A program made the translations under genes and the position numbers. Positions 16,032 through 24,432 of a DNA stretch of 64,000 nt are shown piece by piece. Numbering within the stretch: the first letter of the stretch is position 1; each line of letters begins with the position of its first letter. The stretch is from Pseudoduganella buxea (GTDB lineage: Bacteria > Pseudomonadota > Gammaproteobacteria > Burkholderiales > Burkholderiaceae_D), in the NCBI RefSeq assembly GCF_009720835.1, contig NZ_WNKZ01000012.1, forward strand, positions 1 to 64,000. Direction: 5' to 3'. Below the pieces are notes generated by a model, which saw only the letters and a list, made by a program, of their open reading frames with translations, ran no database searches and was not told the DNA's origin.

Positions 16032-18530
16032 TCAGTCCTTAATGGCAAGCTGGAATTCAGCTTGCTCGGTTTGTTCGTCCTTGTAACGCTTGTCCGTCAA
16101 TTTGCCCCATGGACAACGCTCCAGCCAATCCTGCACGGGATTGTCCTTCATATGCTCGATCACAATAGCGACGCCGACTAGGAGTACAAACAGCACGCCA
16201 ATGACGGGAATGGCTGCGCCGAATGCAATTGCAGGAAACGCTAATGTGAGCGTCAAGGCGGCGCCAAGCCCACCCGAGGCCGCGTACAGCCATGCAAGGC
16301 CCAGTTGCTCTTCCTCCAATGCCTGGCTCGCCTGCAGACCGTCGAGTACCGCCACCGCCAAGCCGCCAAAAATACCAGTGTACCTTGCTCCACCCAGCAG
16401 AAATTTCATACCAGCAGGACCATAGCTGGCACCATACTTCAACTGTCCCGCAGCCTTCCACGCGTTACCGAGCACATCCGCAGTCGTCGCCGCAAGCGCT
16501 GCGCGACCGGCGTGCAGCCGGTACTGCGCATCCTCGTGGTTATGCGCCAGCGCCTTGCCTTCGTCGTCCACCAACTTGGTCAGGGCGGCGAACTGCATCA
16601 GGCCGCCAATGACGCCGAAGCGCAATTCCTTCGTGATCACGCGGCGGAATTTGCTGACGTTCATTGCTTCGACGCCCGCCGCGTTGCGGACGTGTTTTGT
16701 CATCCAATCATATTGCTCCGCGTCGCTCAGGTTGGGTGGCATGCCGCCGATGTTCTCGTCGACGAATGCCAGCCATGTCGTATGCACATTGCCGTCCTTC
16801 TTGATACCGGTAATGTCCTGCAACAGCATCTCGGCGCCGACGGCGGAACTCAGCTTTTTCGGGTCCAGTGCCACGCCAGAACGCTGGAGCAGTTCTTTTG
16901 CCACCAGCTTGCGAAACTCCTTGCGTTTATCGGTAATTTCCAGCTTGATGATCGGATGTTTGGCGATCATGCCCAGGGCCATGACGCCGCCCCGGATGCC
17001 ATACTTGCCGTCCAGGATGCTGCGGAACAGGAAGGCGATCGGTCCGCCGAAGGTGACAATCAGGCCAGCCACTGCTTCCTGTGCGCTTTTCGCCAGGGCT
17101 TCGATCGATGCCGCAAAGGCCGCGATGAGGTTGTCCCAAGGGATCGAGCGCCAGTCGATGCTGACCTTGACGGCCTTCGCGACGGCTTTGGCCACTTCCT
17201 CCTGGTTGAATACCAGCGCACGCAGCAGCAGGTTGCGCGTGTCGCTCATATCGCCGGCAATCCACTCCTGGTACAGCTTGATGCAGGCGTTCTTGTCCTG
17301 TGTGCCCGCCGCACACTTCGTGAACACATCGGTGTAGACCGCGCCCGAGTGGATGTTGCCCGAATCGTAATTACATTCGAAGTAATCCGCCAAGTCGCGG
17401 CTCTTCATCAAGGTCGCATGGCTCAGTGCCAATGGCCCGACCCACTTGCCGTCATACGCGCTCAGGTCGGCGTGATATTTCGTTTCCCATGCCTTGCGGG
17501 CCGGATCATCGAACTTGGCCGTATAACGCAGCCACTCCCGGTCCGCAGCGGTCGCAGCTTCCTCCGGCGAGACATGGCGCAGTTTCTCCGACTGTTTTCG
17601 GGCGTCTTCTGAAATCAGGAGCATGAACCAGCCGTCGCGGGCCTGTGTGTCGGCCAGATCCTCCGCAGCCGCTTTTTCCACCAGCATGGCGCGATCGCGT
17701 ACCCCTTGTCGAATGGCACCGATGGCGGCGTTGGCCGCGAGGTGGCGTTTGCGCTCGGGTTCTTGCGTGAAGTAGTCGACATTGCGCTTCATCAGCAGCG
17801 CCAGTTCTGTTGCCACGCCCACCGGATCCGGCACGGTGACGATCAGCCCTTTGCCCGGGCGCATGGCATCGCATGCCTTGCGCAGGCGCTCGGCGCGCCC
17901 CTGGCGGCTCGTGAACGTGTGGGCGCTCCAGGCGAACGTTTTTTCGCCCTTGGCCTTGTCCATCGCATATTCGGCCACAACGGCGGACAGTTGGGACAGG
18001 GGCCGGCAATCCCGTACCGGCCCGCCCGCCAGCGCTGCCTTGATATCGATGGCCACCATATGGCGCTTGCGCACGGCCGCATCGTCGTTGCGCTTGCGCA
18101 CCGCGTCGGTCCAGAGAACGTCGGAAAAACCGATCCACACCTTGGTCGCATTGGCCGGATCGGGCACCGAGATCACCCCGGCGATTTCGGCGTGCCCCTG
18201 GTCCGGGCAATTGAATGGCTTCTGCGGCTTGACCGGGATGACGCCCGGCGTCAGCATCATCTTGAAATAGTAGCCGTCCTGGGTGACGAAATAGGCGTCC
18301 CAGCGCTTGCGTGCCTCGTCATAGACGTTCAGGTAGCCGGTGCGCAGCAGCCGCTTGGTGTAGTGCGCCGCATGGCTGGGCAAGTCCAGCGGCAGGGCCG
18401 GCGCCAGCGGCGCGCCTTCGTTGGCCGGTGCGACCGCATCGCGCACGAGCAGCAGCGGCAGGCCGCGCTTGTCGCAGAATTCGCATTTCTTGGTGGTGTC
18501 GCCAGGGGAATCGGTCACGGTGCTGCTCAC
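16032..18530 (-). CDS. T6SS effector of the BTH_I2691/VasX N-terminal type, membrane-active
   Basis: The 832-residue protein starts with the VasX-like N-terminal module: CEFCDKRGLPLLLVRDAV, HYTKRLLRTGYLNVYDE and FVTQDGYYFKMML within the first 120 residues. The middle is helical with amphipathic segments (IEALAKSAQEAVAGLIVTFG). The C-terminus has strong hydrophobic stretches at about 715-790 (ALTLTLAFPAIAFGAAIPVI, then GVLFVLLVGVAIVIEHM). Effectors with this N-terminus are carried by VgrG with a DUF4123 adaptor, and VasX itself permeabilises membranes. The start overlaps the DUF4123 stop by 4 nt. Pore formation is inferred from family and hydrophobicity. Confidence 0.8.
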   Translation of the reverse strand: MSSTVTDSPGDTTKKCEFCDKRGLPLLLVRDAVAPANEGAPLAPALPLDLPSHAAHYTKRLLRTGYLNVYDEARKRWDAYFVTQDGYYFKMMLTPGVIPVKPQKPFNCPDQGHAEIAGVISVPDPANATKVWIGFSDVLWTDAVRKRNDDAAVRKRHMVAIDIKAALAGGPVRDCRPLSQLSAVVAEYAMDKAKGEKTFAWSAHTFTSRQGRAERLRKACDAMRPGKGLIVTVPDPVGVATELALLMKRNVDYFTQEPERKRHLAANAAIGAIRQGVRDRAMLVEKAAAEDLADTQARDGWFMLLISEDARKQSEKLRHVSPEEAATAADREWLRYTAKFDDPARKAWETKYHADLSAYDGKWVGPLALSHATLMKSRDLADYFECNYDSGNIHSGAVYTDVFTKCAAGTQDKNACIKLYQEWIAGDMSDTRNLLLRALVFNQEEVAKAVAKAVKVSIDWRSIPWDNLIAAFAASIEALAKSAQEAVAGLIVTFGGPIAFLFRSILDGKYGIRGGVMALGMIAKHPIIKLEITDKRKEFRKLVAKELLQRSGVALDPKKLSSAVGAEMLLQDITGIKKDGNVHTTWLAFVDENIGGMPPNLSDAEQYDWMTKHVRNAAGVEAMNVSKFRRVITKELRFGVIGGLMQFAALTKLVDDEGKALAHNHEDAQYRLHAGRAALAATTADVLGNAWKAAGQLKYGASYGPAGMKFLLGGARYTGIFGGLAVAVLDGLQASQALEEEQLGLAWLYAASGGLGAALTLTLAFPAIAFGAAIPVIGVLFVLLVGVAIVIEHMKDNPVQDWLERCPWGKLTDKRYKDEQTEQAEFQLAIKD

Positions 18531-19366
18531 AGGTAATCAGGTTGACGAAGTTCCGCCCACACGCTTTCATCGGCCAGCGCGAGACGGTCGGCCAGGCGCG
18601 AGTCGTCGTCCGGGTGGTTACCGGGACGGATCAGCTCGGCGATGGCCGGGTGGGAATCGAAGGCAGGGCGGGTCAGCAGGCCGCGCACGGCGAACTCGAC
18701 CAGGTCCGCCTGGTCCGTGAGGCCGTGGTCCAGCGCGGCCCGCACGATCAGTTGCTCGGCCAGTGCACCCTGCCGCGTCATGGCCCCTGCCTGGCGCACG
18801 CCGGCGCCATGCAAGGCGCGGTTGATCGCGCCGATCCGCTCGATGCGGGGCCAGTCCCAGTCCGCTGCCCCGGCGGGGCCGGCCGCGTCGCCCACCGGGA
18901 CGTCGAATGTCGCGGTGACCCAGTCGTCGCCCAGCCAGTAGGTGAATGCGTCGACCTGGCTGAAGATGCGGGCGCGCTGGCGCGCGGTCAGCATGCGCAG
19001 CAGCTGGTGCAGCACGCGTGGGTCATGGAGGCGCAGCCACACCTTCCGGCCGGGCGAAGGCGTTCTCACCTGCAGCACGTTCCACCAGGCGGCCAGCGCC
19101 TGCGCATCTTTTTCGGTATCGACAAGCAGGGTCACGGGAGGCTGCTCGCCTTGCCGCTGGGCCTCGTACACGACATCGAGCAGGGATTCGCGCACCGGAG
19201 CCGGCAGCGTGCGCAAGGTGACCAGCCGTGGCATCAGGTGCTCGCTAGCCGTCAGCTTCGCGGGCACGATCGGCACCGAAACGACGCCTTCGGGCAACCA
19301 TTCCACCATCGATGGGTCGAGCAGCGCGAATGCATGCCTGTCGAGGAGTTGATGATCGAAGTTCAT
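18527..19366 (-). CDS. DUF4123 T6SS effector adaptor (Tap/TEC family)
   Basis: DUF4123 proteins bind a specific effector and load it onto its VgrG. The 279-residue product has the typical centre VWLRLHDPRVLHQLLRMLTA followed by ARIFSQVDAFTYW, and lacks membrane segments. It lies between vgrG (4-bp gap) and the effector (4-nt overlap), the standard vgrG-tap-effector order, so its partner is almost certainly the 832-residue protein downstream. Confidence 0.87.
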   Translation of the reverse strand: MNFDHQLLDRHAFALLDPSMVEWLPEGVVSVPIVPAKLTASEHLMPRLVTLRTLPAPVRESLLDVVYEAQRQGEQPPVTLLVDTEKDAQALAAWWNVLQVRTPSPGRKVWLRLHDPRVLHQLLRMLTARQRARIFSQVDAFTYWLGDDWVTATFDVPVGDAAGPAGAADWDWPRIERIGAINRALHGAGVRQAGAMTRQGALAEQLIVRAALDHGLTDQADLVEFAVRGLLTRPAFDSHPAIAELIRPGNHPDDDSRLADRLALADESVWAELRQPDYL

Positions 19367-19370
19367 TTGC

Positions 19371-22175
19371 TCAGCTCAACGGCACGACGCTGTCGCCTGC
19401 CGCGGCGGCACCGGCGGCGCGCAGCTCGCATACCTTCGGCTCGCTTGGACCCGGGAGCGTCATTTCCCTGGTCGCGCTTGCCGGACCGGCCAGCTCTTTC
19501 ATACTGGCCTTGAAGCTCATCGTCCCGGGGCCATGGATCATGATGTTACCGCCCTCCAGCTTGAGGTAGGCCCCTTGCGCAGTCAGCATCACACTCTGCT
19601 GTGGCGCACTGATCGTGACCGACTTCGTGACGCTGGCAACGGTGATTGCCTTGTCCGCCGTCACGGTGGTGGCTCCCGATTGGCTCTGGCTGCTGACCTT
19701 GCCACTGGCCGCGTGCAGGCGAATGCCGGTCTCGGTATTGGGTTTGTCCGCGCCGCCGGCTTTGCCGTAGGTAAACATGCTGATGCCTTTCAGGACCTGA
19801 TGCGCGCTGTTGCCCTGGGCGGCAAGGTTCACGTCCTGGTCTGCCGTCAGGCTGGTCGACTTACCCGCAGCAATCAACGCGCTGGCCGGTGTGACGGCGG
19901 CGATGCCGGCAGGCGCTGACAGTTGCAGGTGCGGTTGGCTGTACGCACCGACCTGGCCCCTGCCACCCTGGCTGCCCTCGTCGCCGCTTTCGCTGGCGTC
20001 CAGGACGGCGAGGCTGTCCGCCATGTGCACGATGGCCGGCAGCTTGTCTGGCGCGGGGTCATCCTGCAGCTTGGCGTTGTGCTGCTGCGCCGTGCCGGCC
20101 AGGGATTCCTGCAGCGCCTTGCTGCCGCCGAGCTGACTGGTGGCCTCGCGCGCATCGAGCTGCGTGCCGCTGCCATTGCTGCGCGCGTCGGCAGCGAGCA
20201 GCAGGCCCCTGCCCGCGCGGATGGCCAGGCCATGTGCCGTTTTCAGTTCGGCACCGAATCCCGTGGGCTGCAGGCGCTGGTTGTCGCTCTGGTGACGCAA
20301 GCTGCCCAAGTTCAGTTCGTCCGTACCCTCGTGGGCGGCGGCATGGCGTTGCAACGACAGCCGCGACTGGCCGGGCGAATCGTCCATCACCAGCTGGCTG
20401 TAGGCGCCGGCGCCACCCTGGCTGGCCTTCATCGCCTGGCTCTTGATGCCGGACAGGGCAGCCGCATGGGCATGGCTGCCGCTTTCGCCAGGGAACCAGG
20501 CCGGCGCGTTGCCCGTGCTGCCGCCTGGGCCGCCGGCAACCTGGTTATGCTGCGCGTCGGCCTCGCCTCGGCCGTTGTAGACGGCGCCGATCACCACCGG
20601 GCGGTCGATGTCGCCTTCGAGGAAATCGACCAGCACTTCCTGCCCGACGCGCGGTAACGCATGACTGCCCCAGTTGGCCCCCGCCACCGGCGCCAGCGGG
20701 GTTGCCACGCGCACCCAGGTGCCGGCCGTGTCGTCGCCCGGTGCCCCGGTGTGGTTAGCGCCTGCGGGGTGATCGAGCCGGCCCTGGCCCTGCGTACCCC
20801 GCTGCCAGTGGAACTGTACCTTCACGCGGTGGTCGCGGTCCGTGTGGATGACGGCGCCAGCCGGGCCCACCACGATGGCGGTCTGCTGGCCCTGTACCCG
20901 GGGCCGCGGTGGATGGGCTGCAGGACCGGTGCGGTAAGGCGTGCCGCCGCGGATCGCATCGATGCGGTTGCGGTACAGCGGCCGCTCGCCGATTTCCTGG
21001 CCCACCGCGTGCAGGCTGGTGTTCTGCTCGGCTGCAAGCTGCAGGGCCAGCGCACTGGGCCCGAGGCGTGTGGCGGCGCCAGCCTGCAGCGCGGCCGTGA
21101 GGTTGTTGTGCATCAGGTGAAGGACGCGCACCACGGCAAAGATACGCGCATCGTCGTCACCGGCGAAATCGAGCTGGGCCTGGCCGTGCAAGGCGAACGT
21201 CGTGCCCGGCGCAAGGGTGCGGACTGTGCCAGCGCCCACGTACACCTCGGCCCCGGCCGCCAGGCTTTCCAGTTGGCGGTCGGCCAGGCGCTGGCCGTGC
21301 GCGCACGTGGTGTACGCGTATGGGCCGGGGGTATCGCGGTCGGTCAGGGCCGCGCCGTGGCCGGCGGCACCGACGGGACGTCGTCCCAGCGTGCGATAGT
21401 CCCAGCTGCTGCGCTCGATCGCCCCGGCGCGCAGTCGATGTTCCACGCGCCAGCGGTCCATGCCGTCCTCCTTCATGACGGTGCCCGATTGCGTAAAGCG
21501 CACTTGCGGCTGGAGATTGGGCTGGAACGCTCCGTTGTGGTCGGCGATGAGCATCGTGTGGCTGCCCAGCGACGGACTGTCCGGGTCACCCGCGTGCTCG
21601 AAGAAGTGGAACAGGCCCTCTTCCGCCATCAGGCGCTGCACGAAGGCGAAATTACTTTCCTGGTATTGCGTCGTCAGGCTGCGCACCGGGTACACACTGC
21701 GATCGGCGATATCGAAACGCCATGCGGGCACCAGCCGGCCCTTGCCCTGGTACTCGCCAAACACGGCATCGATGATGTCGAACACCGTCATGTCCTGGAA
21801 TACGCGGCTGTCGCGCCCCATGGCGGCAAACCGGGTCCACGGTTCCAGGGTCAGCCGGTAGCGGGCCAGGCCGCCATCGGCCCCGCAGTGCTCCACGGCT
21901 GTCAGGTGGCCATGGAAGGGCCGCAGGACATCGCGGCTGTGCGCCGTCATCAACTGCAGCAAGGCAGGCTGGCCGATCAGCGACTTCAAGGGAAGGTTCG
22001 CGTCCAGCGACAGCGCACTGATGGTGAAGGAAAAACCATGGCCCAGGCTCTCCTCGCCCCGCGCGCATTCGGCCAGCATGGCATGGCCTGATGAGGTCGT
22101 GAGCCGCAATAAGCGTGTTTCCTGTGACAGCTGCGAAAAAGGAAACTGCAGCGCTGCCGGCAGCATGTCAGCCAT
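19371..22175 (-). CDS. vgrG: Type VI secretion spike protein VgrG with DUF2345 extension
   Basis: The 934-residue protein has the gp27-like N-terminus (FSQLSQETRLLRLTTSSGHA), the gp5 OB fold (DHRVKVQFHWQRGTQGQGRL, TWVRVATPLAPVAGANWGSH, GQEVLVDFLEGDIDRPVVIG) and a long C-terminal part. That part contains a low-complexity linker near 550-600 and a DUF2345-type beta-helix ending in KLEGGNIMIHGPGTMSFKAS. It is only distantly similar to the VgrG at 5781-7943, so the two spikes carry different cargo. AGGGG precedes the ATG at 22175. It heads the operon vgrG-DUF4123-effector-DUF6708 x3. Confidence 0.92.
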   Translation of the reverse strand: MADMLPAALQFPFSQLSQETRLLRLTTSSGHAMLAECARGEESLGHGFSFTISALSLDANLPLKSLIGQPALLQLMTAHSRDVLRPFHGHLTAVEHCGADGGLARYRLTLEPWTRFAAMGRDSRVFQDMTVFDIIDAVFGEYQGKGRLVPAWRFDIADRSVYPVRSLTTQYQESNFAFVQRLMAEEGLFHFFEHAGDPDSPSLGSHTMLIADHNGAFQPNLQPQVRFTQSGTVMKEDGMDRWRVEHRLRAGAIERSSWDYRTLGRRPVGAAGHGAALTDRDTPGPYAYTTCAHGQRLADRQLESLAAGAEVYVGAGTVRTLAPGTTFALHGQAQLDFAGDDDARIFAVVRVLHLMHNNLTAALQAGAATRLGPSALALQLAAEQNTSLHAVGQEIGERPLYRNRIDAIRGGTPYRTGPAAHPPRPRVQGQQTAIVVGPAGAVIHTDRDHRVKVQFHWQRGTQGQGRLDHPAGANHTGAPGDDTAGTWVRVATPLAPVAGANWGSHALPRVGQEVLVDFLEGDIDRPVVIGAVYNGRGEADAQHNQVAGGPGGSTGNAPAWFPGESGSHAHAAALSGIKSQAMKASQGGAGAYSQLVMDDSPGQSRLSLQRHAAAHEGTDELNLGSLRHQSDNQRLQPTGFGAELKTAHGLAIRAGRGLLLAADARSNGSGTQLDAREATSQLGGSKALQESLAGTAQQHNAKLQDDPAPDKLPAIVHMADSLAVLDASESGDEGSQGGRGQVGAYSQPHLQLSAPAGIAAVTPASALIAAGKSTSLTADQDVNLAAQGNSAHQVLKGISMFTYGKAGGADKPNTETGIRLHAASGKVSSQSQSGATTVTADKAITVASVTKSVTISAPQQSVMLTAQGAYLKLEGGNIMIHGPGTMSFKASMKELAGPASATREMTLPGPSEPKVCELRAAGAAAAGDSVVPLS

Positions 22176-22514
22176 GTCGATTGCCCCTGTTTAGTCGTCC
22201 TGGGGAACCAGCACGCCGAGAAAGTTGGCAACTTTACACTAATTTGTACGATTCGGCGGATTTTGTTGCCGTTTTGTCGGAAGACGTTATCGACAATGCC
22301 CCCACGAAATCACAAGGTTTGACGGATCGTTTCGGATCATGACGTTGCTTCGACGAGCAGGTGACCTGGCGCGTCATGAACCCACCGTTCAGCCTGGTTG
22401 TGCCAACACCAGCCACTCTGTCACGCATTCCCGCCGTGACAATCCGAGAGTTTTCCGCAGCTACCGGCATGATAGGCTCGCCTATCCGCCTTCCCCTACG
22501 ATAGGAATCTCTCC
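22176..22514. other. Intergenic region, divergent promoters for vgrG and a small lipoprotein
   Basis: In this 339-bp stretch I see no protein-coding gene on either strand. It is less GC-rich than its surroundings at 22230-22340, as expected for the promoter of the minus-strand vgrG operon, and it ends in a small palindrome (22471-22486) in front of the lipoprotein gene. Confidence 0.5.
22471..22486. promoter_or_regulatory. Short palindrome upstream of the small lipoprotein gene
   Basis: GATAGGC-TC-GCCTATC is a perfect 7-bp inverted repeat with a 2-nt centre, 28 bp before the GTG start at 22515. It could be an operator or a 5' leader hairpin. No regulator is obvious nearby other than the MarR gene at 23078. 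Confidence 0.35.
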
Positions 22515-22721
22515 GTGAGCAAACTCATTGTCCTGGCCGCGCTTGCAGCGGCCCTGTCCGGCTGCACCGGCAAATACCTGGCCCTCGACCAGCAGGATTG
22601 CGACCGCGCGGTCGACTGGAACGACCGCAAGGCGTGCAAGGAGAAACGCAGCACGGAAGAGCGCGAGTGGGAAAAGCGCGCCAGGCAGGAGAAGCAGCAG
22701 GACAAGCAGCTGGACAAGTAG
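22515..22721 (+). CDS. Small lipoprotein, 68 residues
   Basis: The sequence MSKLIVLAALAAALSGCTGK is a lipoprotein signal peptide with lipobox LSGC (Cys17). The mature 52 residues are highly charged (KEKRSTEEREWEKRARQEKQ) and end in QQDKQLDK, predicting a single helix anchored in a membrane. The GTG start has AGGAA at a suitable distance. No family was recognised. Confidence 0.65.
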   Translation: MSKLIVLAALAAALSGCTGKYLALDQQDCDRAVDWNDRKACKEKRSTEEREWEKRARQEKQQDKQLDK

Positions 22722-22746
22722 CAGGTCAGGCAAGCCGGCGCCGCCT

Positions 22747-22996
22747 TTACTCCGTCGCGCCCCGTTCCCGCAGCAAGGGCACCATCGCCGGCACGGGCGG
22801 TCCCGTGCCGATAATGCTGGCCGGCGTCTTGCCGAGCGCCAAGGCCAGCGCCGTCCTGCCTTCGTTATCGCGGGCATTGACGTTGGCGCCATGCCTGACC
22901 AGCACTTCCGCCATGGCCGCCTGCCCCTTGCGCACGGCGTGATACAGGGCGTCGTGTCGTTGTAGCCGCGGCCGCTGCCGCGATCCATGTTTTCAT
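22747..22996 (-). pseudogene. Ankyrin-repeat protein remnant with a frameshift
   Basis: A strong ribosome site (GGGAGGTACG) leads to an ATG at 22996 that opens a signal-peptide-like start, MKTWIAAAAAATTTR. About 45 bp later the homology moves to another frame, which reads HDALYHAVRKGQAAMAEVLV and then RHGANVNARDNEGRTALALA, a clear ankyrin repeat, ending at 22747. The ankyrin frame has no good start of its own and meets a stop just upstream. One extra base around 22940-22960 would explain both observations. Either the gene is broken or there is a sequencing error. Confidence 0.6.
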
Positions 22997-23037
22997 CGTA
23001 CCTCCCTGTTCCCGCCATTGTCCCTGACACGGCAAAA

Positions 23038-23061
23038 ATTTATATAAGCGCTTATATAAAT
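23038..23061. promoter_or_regulatory. 24-bp perfect palindrome, probable MarR operator
   Basis: The palindrome has the core TATATAAGCGCTTATATA and is perfect over 24 bp. It ends 16 bp before the marR start codon, where a dimeric regulator would block its own promoter. Long perfect AT-rich palindromes of this type are typical MarR-family sites. Confidence 0.75.
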
Positions 23062-23077
23062 GCGTTAATATCAAGGC

Positions 23078-23578
23078 ATGAAAAAAGAAAGCACGAAGGA
23101 AAACACGAAACAAGGACTCGGCACCCAACTGCGCCACCTGATCGAACTGCTCGACGGCGCCGTCCAGGATGCCTATACGGAAGCGGGACTGGACTATCGG
23201 CCTCGCTACACGCCCGTCATGCGCATCCTGGCGCAGCAGCCCAGCGCGACCATTGGCCAGCTGGCCGAGCTGGCCGGCATCACGCAGCCGGCCGCCACGC
23301 AGACGGTGGCGCTGATGAAGAAGGAAGGCCTGTTGCAGGTGCGTGCGGGCGGTGTCGACGGCCGCCAGCGCGTCGTGCGGCTGAGCCCGCAAGGCGAAGC
23401 CCTGCTGCCGCAGTTGCAGGCCTGCTGGCAGGCCACGAAACACGCCGCCGACAGCCTCGATGCCGAACTGGCCTTTCCGCTGTCGGCCTGCCTGGCGCAA
23501 GCCATCGCCATGCTCGGCGAGCGCCCGTTCGGCGATCGCATCCGTGAAGCACGCCGGAGCATTTTCCCCACCCCCTGA
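23078..23578 (+). CDS. MarR-family transcriptional regulator
   Basis: The 166-residue protein has the winged-helix core TIGQLAELAGITQPAATQTV with ALMKKEGLLQVRAGGVDGRQ, and the wing RVVRLSPQGEALL. MarR proteins are dimeric repressors released by small ligands or oxidants. It sits directly downstream of a 24-bp palindrome, so autoregulation is likely, and 11 bp upstream of a CPBP-family membrane protease gene that is probably in the same transcript. Confidence 0.9.
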   Translation: MKKESTKENTKQGLGTQLRHLIELLDGAVQDAYTEAGLDYRPRYTPVMRILAQQPSATIGQLAELAGITQPAATQTVALMKKEGLLQVRAGGVDGRQRVVRLSPQGEALLPQLQACWQATKHAADSLDAELAFPLSACLAQAIAMLGERPFGDRIREARRSIFPTP

Positions 23579-23589
23579 CGAAAGCGCAT

Positions 23590-24432
23590 ATGGACACCAC
23601 TCTCAGCATGGCAACGGTCAAACCCTCCCTGGCGGCGCGCCTGATGGCCCATCCCCTGGTGCGCATCGTGCTCGGCACGCTGCTGACCTTTGCGGCCGTG
23701 CCCCTTGTCATGCTGTCCGCCTCGCAGCTGGTGGCAAAGCCCTACCGCATCGTCTGGCCGCAACTGCTGGCCGCCGTGCTGGTGTGGTGCGGCTACCGCC
23801 TGTATGTGCGCCGCGTCGAGAAGCGGCCGATGGTGGAACTTGCCACGCAGGGCATGGCGCGGGGCCTGGGCGCCGGCCTTTTGCTCGGTGCGGCCCTTGT
23901 GACGCTGACCTTTGCCGTGCTGGCCGCGCTGGGCGCCTATCGCTTCGACGGCGTCAATCCGTTCACCGTCATGCTGCTGGTGCCGCTGGCCGAACTGGTG
24001 CTGGTGGGCCTGGCCGAGGAAATGGTGTTCCGTGGCGTGATCTTCGGCGTGACCGAGCGTTCGCTGGGCAGCAAGGCCGCCATCGCCATCTCGGCCCTCG
24101 TGTTCAGCCTGGCGCATTTACCCAATGACGGCGTGTCGCCGCTCGCCATTGCCGTCATCGTTGCCGTCGGCATCATGCAGGCGGCCATCTACCTGTCCAC
24201 GCGCAGCCTGTGGCCTTGCATCGGCGTGCACATCGCATGGAATTACTGCGTCGGCCAGGTGTTTTCATCCAGCGTGTCCGGCCACGCAGCCACCGACGGC
24301 CTGCTGCGCGGTGAACTGGTGGGCGACACCCTGCTGACGGGTGGCGCCTTCGGCGTCGAGGGCTCGCTGGTGGCCCTGGTGCTGCTGGCCGCTGCCGCCG
24401 CGTTCTGGCTGCGCCGCGCCTACAAGCGCTAA
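23590..24432 (+). CDS. CPBP-family intramembrane metalloprotease (CAAX-type)
   Basis: This 280-residue polytopic membrane protein has the family motifs in order: E143-E144-M-V-F-R148, then His176 in FSLAHLPND, and HIAWN near residue 220. These form the intramembrane metal site. In bacteria such proteins process or protect against peptides, and no substrate is evident here. It is probably co-transcribed with marR. Its TAA overlaps the stop of the convergent MBL-fold gene by a few bases. Confidence 0.87.
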   Translation: MDTTLSMATVKPSLAARLMAHPLVRIVLGTLLTFAAVPLVMLSASQLVAKPYRIVWPQLLAAVLVWCGYRLYVRRVEKRPMVELATQGMARGLGAGLLLGAALVTLTFAVLAALGAYRFDGVNPFTVMLLVPLAELVLVGLAEEMVFRGVIFGVTERSLGSKAAIAISALVFSLAHLPNDGVSPLAIAVIVAVGIMQAAIYLSTRSLWPCIGVHIAWNYCVGQVFSSSVSGHAATDGLLRGELVGDTLLTGGAFGVEGSLVALVLLAAAAAFWLRRAYKR

